Shown here piece after piece: positions 9,364 through 23,100 of a stretch of DNA of 64,000 bases. A program made the translations under genes and the position numbers. The stretch is from the NCBI GenBank assembly GCA_043228905.1, contig JBHGNT010000008.1, positions 16,492,001 through 16,556,000 on the forward strand, given 5' to 3'. Origin of the DNA: Azolla caroliniana. Lineage: Eukaryota > Polypodiophyta. Position 1 is the first letter of the stretch. Each line of letters opens with the position of its first letter. The notes under the pieces were generated by a model. That model searched no databases, was not told the DNA's origin, and saw nothing but the letters and a program-made list of their open reading frames with translations.

Positions 9364-12300
9364 CTCCTCGTCCTAGTCTGGGCACTCCCACAAGGCCGTA
9401 ATCCTCATGTTTATAAATATAACTTGCTCCTCGTCCTTCTCCAATGCAACTGTGTTTCTAAAGAGCTTCAATGCACATGTAGACATTGTCCTTGTAAAGA
9501 AAGTAACAAGAAGAATTAGTTCTCAAACAAAAAAGATTCCGTATTGGTTATCTCAAGATCGTTAACCTAGTTCAAGGAATACATCGAGTTAAGAATAGAT
9601 TGAACAATCTTAAGAAAGGCAATATAGTGAATGAGACATATAAATAATCCTTACCATGCAAGGTTCTCGATGCCATGGAAACGAGATCTCAAAGCTTCAG
9701 CTACCGAGTACCCTTGGTCCATATTATGAAAGACAACTATTGTCCACAAGGATGCAGTCGTTAGCTCAGCAAAATCCTTGACCATCTTCTCTAACTGTTT
9801 AAACCTAAATGGTTCATCATTTTATGATGACCCTGCCATTCGAAATCCGTATGGAATATCAACAATCATTAGCGTATATTCCTTCTTTTGCACTTTTTGG
9901 ATCATGTCAACGACATCGCCGCAAACCATGTTCCTCATAATATCCTTTTTGTGGTTAAATTTTTTGAAGGAGCCATCTTCCTCAATTTCGTACGCCTTGA
10001 CTAAGCGACGATCCTTTTCTTTTCTGGCTCTCTCGAGATGTGCAAGGAAGGATGTCGGGAAATCGTGTATATCCTTAACTTCTCCTTGTTTCTTGCCACG
10101 CCACGGTTTCTAATAGAAGCAATAAGACATCAAGTATTATTACACAACCTCTACATATGAGGAAAACTTAATGAAAAAGCACCAATACTAACCCAATCCT
10201 TGATTGCAATAAAATACTCGGATAACGCCTTATATGAAGACGTTAGAGGATAATCCTCGATCACTTGTTCCCAAGTTATACATCCAAGTTGTTTCATCAT
10301 TACTTCTTGGATCTTCATGTACACCTTATGACTGTGAAATTAGAAAACGAGATTAGAACTTTCAATTGCACCATATTGAATTCAATATCACTATTTGAAA
10401 GACTTACTTATTGAACTTAGTGACCATTTCTTCAAGGCTTAAATCTTTTGCCACAACCCTTGACAAAATAGACACAAGAAGCTGCTCGTCCTTAATACCT
10501 TGCATCGCTCTCCACAGACACAACTTCATGTCGTCAGTAGCTTCTTCAATTGTCAAATCAATTTTCTTGGCCGCTTGTGACTTTAATTCTAGTTGAGGGT
10601 CTACCTTACATTTCTTTTGTCGTTGACCCTTGACCTCCTTATTCTCCCACATTGAGAAGATTTGATCTTGTAGGTCCCATACTTCTCCATCTCTAAAGGC
10701 AAGTTGAAACCAGGACTCATATTTCTGAAGACCATCGGACTTAACATTATCATCCACCACAATGCCAACTTCATGCAAGCATTGACGTTGTAGGCCTGGA
10801 TGTAGCTTCACACCGAACTTTTGTTTGACGTCCAAATAGTCGTGGTGGAAAAACCTTATACGCTCAATCGATGACATTTTTTGCCTGTAGTCATTATCGT
10901 TATTGTGGTCCCATGCAAACAGCTTTGCCTCTTCAGTTGTGAGGCCCATGTAAATTTTGCACTCGGCATACTTGAAGAAGAAAGTCGTTGGATGTTCACA
11001 AGTTGCCGACGTGCCTCCACCGAATGCGATCCACCAATTACAAAGTAATTGTATTGATCATGCTTTCTTATGTTGAATTCTTCAGTGGTTTCACATTCTT
11101 GGGGATCCACCATAACAATAAAAGGCACAACGGTAGCATGTGGATTAATTTTCATTTTTTTCTTGAGATTTTGAACATGCATTCGGTGTGGCTCTCTGAT
11201 CTCAAGTGGTCTTCATCCTGTTTTATCATCTATAGGGGGTCGATAGATGTGTGTTATAGGCAAATTAAACACTTGCCCTTTTCTGACCAATTTACGTTGC
11301 ATTAACTCTCTCTGTATCTTATTCTATTCGGATGACAACATACCTGATGCCAGCTCAGCTCCTGGCGTCCCCCTAGTGTCCTCATCTTCGTTTGAGCTTG
11401 ATGAGTTGGAGTCCGACATTTCAGTGGTCTTCTTTTTTGGTGGTCTTGATTGCACTTTAGATGCCCTTTTCGGGGCCTTCACTGGGGAGGGCAAGGGCTC
11501 CCTTAGAGTTACATGGCCTTGTATATAAGGCCTCAAGGTGACAATAAGGTTTTGTGAGCTTTCTAGATCTTTTTTAAAGATTCGGGTCCACAAGATTCCT
11601 TTACTAGTAGATCTTCAGAAAGGTACACTTTACGTACCCCCTTAGAGCACTCTATCATTACAAGAATGTTGGCTCAATCTGAATATTCGTAGTCAAATCT
11701 TAGAATATGGCCATACATAAATGCGGTTTCATTTTCAAGCTGATCGTCGCCCTTCTTCTTTGCTATATACAACACAACTTTTTTCCTGGAGTCGACGTAT
11801 TGCATACACCATTCCTTGTCCGTTAGATCAAGGTCAGGAAGGTCCTCACCACCAATAGCTGCTAACATTTTCTTTTGGCTGACATCATAAGATGGTTGAG
11901 ATTTTGTCTCCTCATTGAAGAGAAGCTTTTTTCCTCTCTTCATGTTCTGAGGAACTATTAGTTTCTGGGTCTCAATTGGAGAGCCCTGAATCCGAAGCTT
12001 TATCTTCTTCACAAGTCGGTCCAACAAGTTCTCAAACGACCTTTTTAAGAAAGGACATGCGAAAACATAAGTTAGGTGGTTACCTAGATTAAGGTTGTAT
12101 ATTAAAATATACATAAGTAGATGAAGACAAAAACTAGCAGACGATTTGTGGTAAACTATAAATATCAATCTTATATTGAGTGAACATGATAGTCCTTTAT
12201 TCGGAAAGTAATTCTAGTAAGGGCTATTCAACTTCGAAAATTATATATCTTAATAATTATACAAAGGATATGTATCATATTGAAGGGTAGGTATGGCTTA

Positions 12301-12567
12301 TATTGATTCCATATCCATATTGTAGAGAATTTGCATATGATAGACTTAAATTTGGTATCATAAAGGTAATTTGTGGGTTATTTTCTATTATTTTAAGCTA
12401 TTATAGGTCTTAAAACCTTTTTAAGTAAGGTCGCTAGTTGTTACAAAATATAGCAAATGTCACTAAAAAAGTCTAAATTGGACATAAAATTTGGTATCTT
12501 TTCACACAATACTAAATTGTTCCCCCAAAGACACAATATTCCTGTTTAAATTTTGTGTTTTATATAG

Positions 12568-12831
12568 TAACTCGATACGTCGTATCGAGTTCCTGTGCAA
12601 AACACAAACTTTAAACAGGAACACGATACGCCGTATTGAGTTCTTGTATAAAACACGAACTTTATATAGGAACTCGATATGCCATATCGAGTTCCTGTAT
12701 AAAACATGAACTTAATACGTATCGAGTTCCTATTGAAAACGCAAACTTTATACAGGAACTCGATACGACGTATCGAGTTCCTGTATAAAGTTTGTATTTT
12801 AAATAGGAACTCGATACGCCGTATCGAGTTC
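12568..12831. repeat. Phased palindrome array, copy A (six units)
   Basis: Six palindromes of the form GAACTCGATACG-N-CGTATCGAGTTC start at 12568, 12619, 12670, 12708, 12756 and 12807. Spacing is 51 bp except where a deletion shortened unit 4. The outer flanks are CAG/CTG here rather than CAC/GTG as in copy B, but remain complementary. Linkers between them are themselves partly inverted copies of each other. The array lies in what is the first intron of the minus-strand gene. Confidence 0.9.
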
Positions 12832-13024
12832 TTGAGTGCTAAAACATATCTACAAAAATGTCCAGAGTGTCAGACGCTTAACTGGAGTCTTGGAGCTCGA
12901 TTTTCTTTGAAGACATGGTTCACGTTGTCGATGCTTAGGGGGAGAACCCAATTTGGTGCTTGGTGCTCTGTGTGCTTTGTTCTGCACGTGTGCTTTGTGT
13001 GATTAAGATATGAGGAGGTCTTCC

Positions 13025-13032
13025 TATTTATA
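13025..13032 (-). promoter_or_regulatory. Conserved TATA box, copy A methyltransferase gene
   Basis: TATAAATA on the minus strand, about 110 bases upstream of the first-exon ATG at 12916. The same box in the same context occurs in copy B. The rest of 12917-13823 is an AT-rich divergent intergenic region with no other recognisable signal. Confidence 0.5.
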
Positions 13033-13823
13033 GGGATTGACCACATTGGTTAAAGTAACCACAACCACTTTAACCAGGGTTGGCAAGCTTAAGGTTAGTT
13101 AGTTAGTAACCATAGTCACTTTAACCAGAGTTACTTTATTTAGTACATAATCTTGAGTGTACCAATCACTCTCTAATGGATTTAAATTAAATGATGCTTA
13201 TGAATGCATCAATGATTAAATACTCAAACTAACATATTAATGATTATTTTATAGTCAAACTAATATACAATGACTTTGAAGGTCATGAAGGAAACAATGA
13301 TAGAGGTTCACGAATGAACCAATGATTGAATACTCAAAGCAACATTTTTATTACTCTTAACTGCTTTGTATTAAAGATGTGGCCATGAATGAACCAATGA
13401 TTGAAAAGGCTTATATTTAAAATGGTGGGCATGAATGAACTAATGATTTAGAAGTTCTATATTAAATATGGATACCATTAATTAACCAATGATTTTAACT
13501 TTAAACCAACATATATATGGCTTGGTAATGATTGTAATTATATTATACTTGATGGCTAAAGTAAATTTAATTTAAATGATATATTATCGGGTTAATAAGG
13601 TATAAAAAATAATTGATTTAACTTTATAGTGACTAGTTTAAGTAATTATTAATATGTTGAATACAATTATTATATTAAAAATAATATATTTATTTATTGT
13701 ATTAACATAATATTAAATAATATAGACATTATATTGAGGGAGTTTATGTTTAGAGAGGAGCTTATCAGTTTTTTATATTAGCCCAAGAACATAACTTAAA
13801 GAGCTCTATGTGGACCTTAAGCC

Positions 13824-16568
13824 ATGAGTGAAGACTCACCGTTCTCGATTGAAGAATATTGTTTGTCATCAGACTCTTCGTTTTTTACTGAAGAGTATTG
13901 TCTGTTGACAGACTCGCCATTTTCTATCGAAGAATATTGTTTGTTGACGGACTTGCCGTTTTCAATCGAAGAATATTGTCTGAGCTCATCTTCACCTACA
14001 ACGCCTATGAATAATGACACATGTGAAGAGTTCTCTATTAAAGAATACAATATTAATAAAGATATGGAGAATGAAGGTAGTGCCAATGAAACATTGAATA
14101 TCATGGGCGATGGTCACAACAAAGAATTGGATAGTAACAAGGTTACACCAACTTCTATGCAGGAAGAGAAATCTGGAAACCCTATGCATATTAGAAGAAT
14201 CCCACAAAGAATTCTTCTGACTAGATTTAACTTGGTGACATTAGATAAGCAGATTGGATTTGATGGCAAAAAAAAATGTTGTGCCCGTGGTTGTATATCT
14301 ATAATTGGAAAATCAAAGTTGCGAGAATTAAGGCGATACTATTTTTCGATGATTGGTGATGAGCAAGACACTTACCTCGGGTCACATATGCAGCTAGTGT
14401 CTTACAAATGTACAGGGATCATAGTATCATTCGAGTATTATATCTTCCATGCGCAACAGATATGTAGAGTTGCATTCAAAATTGCGTTATGTGTTAGTAA
14501 CATGCAACTACATAGAGTACACCAACGTCTACTTAGCGGGGATCAGATGCTCAATTGTAAAGAGGTTCCAAGTATGAAAGGTGCAATTGGAAGACATGCT
14601 ATTGGTTGGATGAAAAGTTACTTTCAGTTAAATTGTGAAGTAATGCCCACTATAGGTAGGATGCACCTCTCTGATAATTACACACGTCAGGAAGTTTATG
14701 ATGTCTATCGATCTGATATGGTGGGCTCACGTAATAAATCTGTCACATATAGCCAATTCACAAGATTATGGAGAGCTCGGTTTTCAAATGTTATCATTCC
14801 ACGTAAAGTACGCATGGGGTATTGCTCCATTTGTGCAAATCTTAAAAGTTTGGCTAAAGGTGCAAAGACATCAATGGAAAAGGATATGAGTAAGAAGTTA
14901 CTACAGGAGCATTGTGAGGCACAATCGTTCGAATGAAAGAAGGAAATGCATCATAGAGAGAAGTGTTTGAAGAGGCCCGAACAATACATGGACCAAAAGA
15001 AGACGTGCTTGCCGCATATGTGAAGGCTCCCCAAAGACATCAATGATGAGTGCCTTGTTCAAATGCACTTGGTGGGATGCTTGGCTTATAATAGGTTAGT
15101 TGGACCTCACGTCTTCATTACATACCCCAATGTTCACAATGACCCTAACCTAACAGTTACAATGATTCACCGAGTTTTGATGTCTTGGGGCCAACCGTTC
15201 CCCCATGTTCTATACATTCAATTGGACAATACTGCTAGAGAGAACAAAAATTCAACTGTGTTTGGCTATCTAAGTATGTTGGTCAACCAAGGATTGTTTA
15301 GAAAAGTGAAAGTCAATTTTCTTTTGGTTGGCCACACACATGATCATATAGATAAGATGTTTAACACATTTTCCAGACAGTTGTCTTGGCATGATGCTTT
15401 CACATTACCTAAACTATTTGATGTCATTTGTGATGCATATACACCACGCCCAAAAGTGTTACACTTGAAGGAGGTATATGACTTTAAGAGATATATATCA
15501 GATGGGGGTGTTGGGAATGTTAAAGTGCTCGCCAAGTTAAACAATATAAGCTTCAATCACATTTTTATGATAAAGAAAAATGAAATAAGTGGTTCTACGC
15601 TTTTGTATGCTAAACAATATTTATCTTCTACAACATGGGAACCTGAAGGTGGTTGCCAGTTATTAATTTGTATGCCGAGTACAATTGTCCATGGAGCTAA
15701 ACAAATGCCAATTGAGAAGAAAGGACAGTTGCATAGTGACTTGGTATCGGAACAAAAACGGTTATGGCTCCAAGCCTTAGAAGATAAAAGAAAGCATATT
15801 GAGGCCGCCAAGAAATATGCCGCACAACAAGACACGTGATGGTGGGATGTATTTTTTAGTGATCAGAAAGGAATTATAGACAATTGTGTATTTGGTGATA
15901 ATTGGAATTTGGAAACGCCATGCACATGGTCATTACAACATGATCGTGTAAATAAAACTCCGGAGCAGCCAACAAATGTGATTAATGATAGTTTGGTCCA
16001 TCCACAACAAAGAGACATTTATGTGGGACCAAGGATGACCAAAGCAGCCGAAGCTAGATGGCAAGGCAATTTGCAAGAGCTCGCGGCGAGGATGTTGATT
16101 GCAACGCCGACTAATGAGAACTCACATGGCCACTAATTTTGGGTTGGTAAAATTCTAGAAGTGCTAATGCATGAAATATAAAACACGATCAAGTCTATAA
16201 ACATTCATTGGTACAACACTAGAAGTGCAAATGCTTTTACAGGTAAGTATACATTGGAGTTGATTGAATGCCCAACGAGAAGGGGAGGTAGGAAGAGGAA
16301 GTGAAACATTCGTAACACCTCGACCCTTGATATCTTTGATGTGGATATCATCGTGTACGACTTTATGCTTACAAAAACCGGACGATTAAGGAAGTTAACA
16401 ATAGATATAATAAAAGAAAAATTACCAGGTCTACAAACGAGATCTGCTACATATAATGTAGAGTCAAACCATTTGGTTTATGGCGAAGATAATGCACTGA
16501 TTGGTACATCCGAGGATGACGAGGAGGAATCATCATTGTATATTAGTTATAGTAGTGATTCTCTGTAA
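13824..16568 (+). pseudogene. Putative DDD/E transposase, copy A (multiple stops)
   Basis: One reading frame runs from ATG 13824 to 16568, collinear with the copy B transposase. It is interrupted by several stops (for example at 14934-14936, near 15021, 15837-15839 and 16134-16136, with others near 16180 and 16303) and by short deletions. A deletion near 14989 removes the segment CLMIDGM, including one candidate catalytic aspartate. The later motifs QLDNTARENKN and VGHTHDHID are still present. The N-terminal FSIEEYCL repeats are also kept. This copy cannot make a functional protein. Confidence 0.85.
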
Positions 16569-16894
16569 AGGAGTGATCATGAATGTATTTGGCTATTAAG
16601 TGTAACTACATTCCACTTGTAACAAATCAAGTAATATAAAAGCATGTGTTTTGAATTCTTATGATTTCTAAAAAATCGTTTCTGGTTGTAAAGTTTGTGA
16701 TATAAATTGAGAATGTAACTTTTTGAAATTCCTCTTTTATTTATTTATTTCTAAATCACGAAAATAGTGGTTTTTTAACCTTTTTCATAGTATATTTGAA
16801 CATGTATGATATTGGTATCAATGTGTTTTGTAAAATCATTGAAAAAGTACTAAAATCAACCAAAATATTCCTTATCCTTCCATTTATGCGTGAT

Positions 16895-16921
16895 CCTTCC
16901 ACTTGTGAACGCGAACATGTT
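16895..16921 (-). repeat. Right terminal inverted repeat, copy A
   Basis: Reads CCTTCCACTTGTGAACGCG on the plus strand and ends ACATGTT. It differs from the copy B right end at one base (CATGTT for CGTGTT). It is followed by RLG-2 gag. Between the transposase stop and here (16569-16894) I see only AT-rich non-coding sequence. Confidence 0.8.
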
Positions 16922-17700
16922 AAGGATCCAAAATCCTTCGAAGAGGCCGTTGAAATAGTTCTTCGTTGTCAACGCACTTCGAAGAAGGACCACAACAAAC
17001 CCAACGAAGCGCCCGGGACTAAGCAGTCTCAATTCGCTGGGAAATGCAAGACACCCAACGAATTCATGGATCGCAATTGTAAGCGACAACATCCTTTTTG
17101 CGTATTTTGCAAAAATAAGGGTCATACAAAAGAACAATGTCGACATCTCCAACGGAAAGAGTACGACAACAAAGCAAAAGTTGCAGACCATAAAGGTCAG
17201 ATTCCTAATGTCCTTGAGGTCTATACACATCATTTAAGTAATTGTCAATGTTCTTTCTTTCACTATGTATTGGGACCCAATGATTTACTACGTGCAAACG
17301 GGTATGTCAATGGATCTCCCGTACAATTTTTATTTGATTCGGGAAGCTCACACAATTTTGTGAATGATCATTTGGTTCAGATATGGGGAATCCAACCCAT
17401 CGTAAGTGATCACACCTATAGGGTGCAATACATCAACGGGGTGATTCATTCATTAAGAATTTCTATTGATACTTATGTAGAGGAAGTAGACTTCCATGTA
17501 ATGAATATTTCTACCATTGATGTAATACTGGGTTATCCCTGGTTTTTTAATAAAAACTCTTCTTTGTCTATTGATTGGGTTCATCCTTCCATTTCCTTTG
17601 TACTAAACAATTGTACTCATTTTATTCAATGTGTAAAAAAACAATCCCTCTCAATTGTTTCCTCTCCAACAATATCCGAGTTGTCTTGTTCTACTTTATT
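16922..17700 (+). pseudogene. RLG-2 Gag nucleocapsid and protease
   Basis: The frame resumes after copy A with [20 protein letters not shown], then a CCHC zinc knuckle [14 protein letters not shown] near 17100. The protease active site [16 protein letters not shown] follows near 17330, where DSG is the usual catalytic triad, and the second protease block [10 protein letters not shown] lies near 17520. It is open in this section. Protease would cut the Gag-Pol precursor within the particle. Confidence 0.8.
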
Positions 17701-19103
17701 TTATTGTGTACTTGATCCGGACATTCACGTTTACAATATCGATAATGTCTCGATTCAATTAACATATTTTGAACAACAACTTGATGAAATCTTAAATGAT
17801 TTTCGTGATGTTTTTCCGAGTGGACTACCAGATGGGTTACCTCCTAAACATAATATAGACCATCGTATAGATATTGTACATGGCGTTGCACCAATAAGTA
17901 TACCTGAAGAGGATGAGGTATCTAAGCAACTCAAGGACTATTTACGAATGGGTTATATACGTTATAGTAAATCTCCATGGGGTGCACCAGTTCTCTTGGT
18001 TAAAAAGAAAGAGGGCACATGGCGTATGTGTATTAATTACCGACGCTTGAATAAAGTGACGATCAAGAATTCGCATCCATTGCCCCGGGCTGATGATCTA
18101 ACTGACCGTCTCCAGGGAGCTTAGTATTTTACAAAACTTGATCACCGTACGGGCTACCATCAAATTCTTATAAGTGAGGACGATGTTCCTAAAATGGCAT
18201 TTCGTACGCGCTATGGCCATTATGAGTTTTTGGTTATGCCTTTTGGTTTCACCAATGCTCCAGCCACATTTCAACAAGCAATGAATGACATTTTTCGAGA
18301 ACAACTTGGAAAATTTGTCGTTATTTTCTTGGATGATATTTTAGTTTATAGTCGTACATTACAAGAACATGCTAAACATGTCCACTTTGTTTTACAAGCA
18401 TTGCGTAACAAACAGTTTTATGTGAAGATCTCAACATGTGAGTTCTTCAAGAAATCAATTACTTATCTTGGACATCTCATAACCGAACGAGGAGTTGAAA
18501 TTGATCCTTCTCGCATCGAGAAAATCAAGCTTTGGCCCACTCTTCGTAATATTCGAGAAGTTCGATCATTCCTTGGTTTTGTCAGGTTTTTGCTAAAATC
18601 CCTTTGTCTACAAAACCTATTGTCTGGAATGCTACACTAGACCTCACCTTTAAGGAACTCAAGGACCTGGTGTGCAAGGCTCCTTCACTTCTTTTACTCG
18701 ATCCTTCAAAACCTTTTGAGGTTGAAACCGATGCAAGCAAGTATGCTATAGGTGTTGTCTTATATCAAGATGGTAAACCAATAGCATTCGAGAGTAAGAA
18801 ACTTGATTCTGCTCAATGTCGATATACCGTTCAAGAAAATGAATTATTTGCAGTTATACATGCGCTCAAAACATGGCGCCATTATCTTTAAGGAAATCGC
18901 TTTGTGGTAACTACGGACCACAAGTCCTTGAAATATTTTTGTGACCAACAAGACCTGAAAGGTCGTAAGGTACGATGGGCTGATCTCATCCAGGACTTTG
19001 ATTTTTCCATAGGATATCGTAAAGGTTCCATGAACACTGTCACTGATGCACTAAGTTGCATCCGTGAAGTTAACATGCTTAGCTTCACTGAAATAACATA
19101 AGA
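17701..19103 (+). pseudogene. RLG-2 reverse transcriptase and RNase H
   Basis: RT starts near 17800 ([20 protein letters not shown]) and shows [50 protein letters not shown], and the active-site block VIFLDDILVYS near 18320. A TAG at 18122 follows LTDRLQGA. Near 18590 a deletion removes the segment after RSFLGFV and shifts the frame. RNase H then reads VETDASKYAIGVVLYQDGKP, VQENELFAVIHALKTW, VTTDHKSLKYF, and VTDALS. It ends where copy B inserted. This is a plant-type Gypsy pol, inactivated by stops and the deletion. Confidence 0.85.
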
Positions 19104-19130
19104 AACACGTTCGCGTTCACAAGTGGAAGG
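19104..19130 (+). repeat. Left terminal inverted repeat, copy B
   Basis: 27 bases starting AACACGTTCGCG, exact reverse complement of 28294-28320. A subterminal hairpin follows immediately (AAGTGGAA at 19121-19128 pairs with TTCCACTT at 19138-19145). From 19146 to 20150 I see no coding sequence: it is the AT-rich 3' flank of the methyltransferase gene. Confidence 0.9.
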
Positions 19131-20150
19131 ATTGCGCATTCCACTTGTAGAATCTTCTTAAAACGAAGAAAATACACTCTCTCTACAATAATTGGATGCA
19201 CTAGTATCACATGTTCCTCAACTTGATAAGAATTTGCAAATATAAAAATACATGATAGATCTACGAGTGGAGATCATTAGAAATCATGCAAGTTTAGACA
19301 TGTTGATAAGTTAATGTATCTAAATAAAGTTCAACTATGGCTCAATATGGCACTATTGTGCGACAAGGGAAACACTAACTTAAAGACTTATATTAATTAG
19401 GTAGGTTTTACAAAATTATGAGGTGTACTTGTATCCATACTAATAAAATGAGATATAATTTATACTTTGACCCATACGTGCATGTATGTAATTGTCGAAA
19501 ATGTAGGATAGTGCACATTAGGATAAGTGATTGGAATAACTAACTTATTAAAGTATTCAATACTTATATTAAAAGTTGATCTAATCTATTCCTCAGTTTG
19601 TTCATATGGGATCAAACCATATGTGTATATAATTGTGCACAATGTAAGGCAGTGAACTTTAGGATAATGTCGTGGAAATAACAAACCTATTAGGCTTTCA
19701 TACCTGTATTTAAAATTGATCTACTCTATTGCTTAGGTGATTCACACAAGATCAAACTCCGAACGATAACGCAACTGGAACCATTATCAACACACTACAC
19801 AATCTAAGCAGCAATGGAATAGAAACATAATAGTTTTAACAATATAAGACAAAGATCCATAATAACAACATGGACAGTCATGGCAATAATTATAGGGCCA
19901 TGTTCTGTTAAGGTTAGCTTGGACCAAAATCAGCCTCCATTTAAGCTAGTTCATGTTTCTCCATAAGTTTGGTAGTCAGCTATGCACGCGGTGAAACCAA
20001 TATCATAAATCTACTAATGAGGTATATAAAAATAAAATTGAAACATATAGATGATTATAAAGAATAGAATCCACTAGGTAAAACCCAAAATTTGTATTAA
20101 TAATGTGAAATCTTAACAAATCGTCAGTGTCATATTCTTTATAGAGTCTA

Positions 20151-23100
20151 TTACATAGCAATCAATTCATCAACGTCATTTTCTTCATCATCTTGTGTAG
20201 AACTGTCTTCGGCTATACGTGCATTGGTTTCCCCTGTTAGCCGGGCCAACGAAATATCTTCTATAAGCTCATCATCAAGCTCTATTAGCTCTCCCGGTTC
20301 GCCGGCTAACGGAGGAATAGGCTCTCGCGAAGCGGGTTGAAACCTTTTTGTATTGGCGAGGTTCTTTGCACCGACCTCCTCATCCTGGTCTGGGCACTCC
20401 CACAAAGCCTTAATCCACATATTAATAAATATAACTTGGTCCTCGTCCTTCTCCAATGCAACTGTATTCCTAAACAGCTTCAATGCACATGCTGACGTAG
20501 TTCCTATGATGTAAGTAACAAGAAGATTTAGTTGTCAAACGAAAAAAAATGATTGGTTATCTCAAGATCGTTACCCTAGTTCGAGGAATACCTGTGCCAG
20601 AAAAGAGATCTAATATCCAGTCTCCTTCGACAGAAAACATCTCGATCAAGCGCATCATAAGTCGTTGAGGTTTTTGGTATGGGTTGACAAGTCCCCGTTC
20701 TGTCGTGGTGACATGTCGCAATTTCCGAGTCACTGCTGGATATACCAACAGATTTGAACCTCCCACTTCATTAGAATGCTCTTTGATTCTCTGTTTTTTA
20801 ATTTCATCGAAGTAGCCAACCGTTATGTATTCAATGGCATTAACGAACCGAAAAGTTGGCCCTCTATTTACATTGGTCTTGATCCTATAAAAAATAATTC
20901 ATCGAGTTAAGAATAGATTCAACAACCTTAAGAATTGCAATATAATGAAAGACACCTATAAATATCCTTACCATGCAAGGTTCTCGATGCCATGGCAACG
21001 AGATCTCAAAGCTTGAGCTACCGAGTACCCTTGGTCCATACTATGAAAGACAACTATTCGCCACAAGGATGCGGTCGTTAGCTCAGCGAAATCCTTGACC
21101 ATCTTCTCCAATTGTTTAAACCTAAACGGTTCATCGTCGTATGATGACCCAGCCATTCGAAATCCGTAAGGAATATCCGCAATCATTAGCGTATATTCCT
21201 TCTTTGGCACCTTCTGGATCAAGTCGATGACATCACCGCAAACCACATTGTAGTAAAGATCTCTCGTAATATCTTTTTTGTGGCTAAATTTTTTAAACGA
21301 GCCATCTTCCTCCATTTCGTACGCCTTGACTAAGCGACGATCCTTTTCTTTTCTGGCTCGCTCGAGATGTGCAAGGAAGGATGTAGGGAAATCGTGTATA
21401 TCCTTAACTTCTCCTTGTTTCTTGCCTCGACACGGTTTCTAATAGAAGCAATAGGACATCAGGTATTATTATACAAGCTCTACATATGATGAGAGGGTAA
21501 TGAAATAACATCAATACTAACCCAATCCTTGAATGCAATAAAATACTCTGATAACGCCTTATACGAAGACGTTAGAGGATAATCCTCGGTCACTTGTTCC
21601 CAAGTTATACATCCAAGTTGTTTCATCATTACTTCTTGGATCTTCATGTACACCTTATGACTGTAAAATTAGAAATCAAGATTAGAACTTTAAATTACAC
21701 CAGATAGACTACAATTTCAGTATTTGAAAGACTTACTTATTGAACTCGGTGACCATTTCTTCAAGGCTTAAATCTTTCGCCACAACCCTTGACAAAACGG
21801 ACACAAGAAGCTGCTCGTCCTTAATACCTTGCATCGCTCTCCATAGAGACAGCTTCATGTCGTCTGCCGCTTCTTCAATTGTCAAGTCAATTTTCTTGGC
21901 GGCTTGTGACTTTAATTCTAGTTGAGGGTCAACCCTACATTTCTTTTGTCGTTGACCCTTGACCTCCTTATTCTCCCACATTGAGAAGATTTGATCTTGG
22001 AGGTCCCATACTTCTCCATCTCTAAACGCCAATTGAAACCAAGATTCATACTTTCGAAGACCATCGGACCTAACATTATCATCTACTACAATGCCGACTT
22101 CATGCAGACATTGACGTCGAAGGCCTGGATGTAACTTCACACCAAACTTTTGTTTCACATCTAAATACTCGTGGTGGAAGAACCGTATACGCTCAATAGA
22201 TGACATTTTCTGCCTATAGTCATTATCATTATTATGGTCCCATGCCAACAGCTTAGCCTCTTCGGTTGTGAGCCCAACATAAATTTTGCACTCGGCATAC
22301 TTGAAGAAGAAAGTGGTTGGATGTTCTCTCACAAGTTGCCGACGTGCCTCTGCTGAATGCGATCCACCAATGACAAAATAATTATATTGATCATGCTTTC
22401 TGATATCAAAATCTTCAATGGTTTCACATTCTTCAGGATCCACCATAACAATAAAAGGCACCATTGTGGCATGAGGATTAATTTTCATTTTTTTCTTGAG
22501 ATTTTGAACATGCATGCGATGAGGCTCTCTAATCTCAAGTGGTCTTCGACCTGTTTTTTCATCAATAGGGGGCCGATGGATGTGTGTTATAGGCAAATTA
22601 AATACTTGCCCTTTCCTGACCAGCTTACGTTGCATTAACTCTCTCCTTATTTTATTCTGCTCGGATGACAAGACACCCGAGGCCAGCTCGGCTCCTGGCG
22701 TCCCCTTATTATCCTCTTCTTCATTTTCACTTGTCGAATCCGTATCCGACATTTTCGTTGTCTTCTTCTTGGCTGGTCTTGACTGGACTTTGGATACCTT
22801 TTTTGTGGCCTTCAAGTGGGAGGGCTCTTCATCTCTTAGAGTTACATGGCCTTGTATATAAGGCCTCAAGGTAACAATCAGGTTTTGTGAGTTATCAAGT
22901 GCTTTTTTGAACACTTCAGGCCCACAAGATTCCTTTACTAAAAGGTCTTCTGAAAGGAACACTTTGCGTACCCCCTTGGAGCACTCTATCATTACCAGTA
23001 TGTTGGCCGAATCTGCATCTTCGTAGTCAAATCGTAGAATTCGGCCATACATAAATGGAGTTTCTTTTCCTAGCTGCCCCTCACCCTTCTTCTTTGCTGT

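Larger units (their letters stand above)
8682..12916 (-). pseudogene. ParB-like/DNA methyltransferase gene, copy A (broken)
   Basis: This is the same gene as in copy B, read 12916 to 8682. Recognisable parts: the first exon MSSKKIEL at 12916-12882, whose splice donor GT has become TT; the long exon with GGSHS-region and SSIERIRFFHHDYLD at about 12050-10408; exon 2 at about 10332-10192; exon 3 with DIPYGFRMAG at 10109-9655; and the last exon from about 9497. The exon that holds methyltransferase motifs X and I (DLFSGTG) is absent: the intron sequences on both sides are joined at about 9573. The last exon is also split by a solo LTR (8912-9363). Frameshifts break the long exon. It cannot encode an active methyltransferase. 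Confidence 0.8.
7733..16921 (+). mobile_element. ParB-MTase/transposase transposon, copy A (decayed, left end truncated)
   Basis: Copy A is collinear with copy B from 7733 (matching 19229) to 16921. On the minus strand it has a methyltransferase pseudogene, then a palindrome array, then a plus-strand transposase pseudogene. Its right end matches the copy B terminal repeat at 26 of 27 positions (16895-16921). The left terminal repeat and about 125 bp present in copy B are missing: RLG-2 gag abuts the element directly. The exact left junction is uncertain by several bases because both sides read similarly there. It is inserted in RLG-2 gag, ahead of the piece reading [16 protein letters not shown]. 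Confidence 0.8.

Noticed and set aside
19131-19228. A frame reading IPLVESS, NEENTLSLQ, LDALVSHVPQLDKN that could be RLG-2 pol
   Set aside because: It lies inside the perfect TIRs of copy B, and removing the whole element restores the RLG-2 frame, so it must be transposon sequence or an older captured scrap. The resemblance to Gypsy coding is not strong enough to move the boundary.
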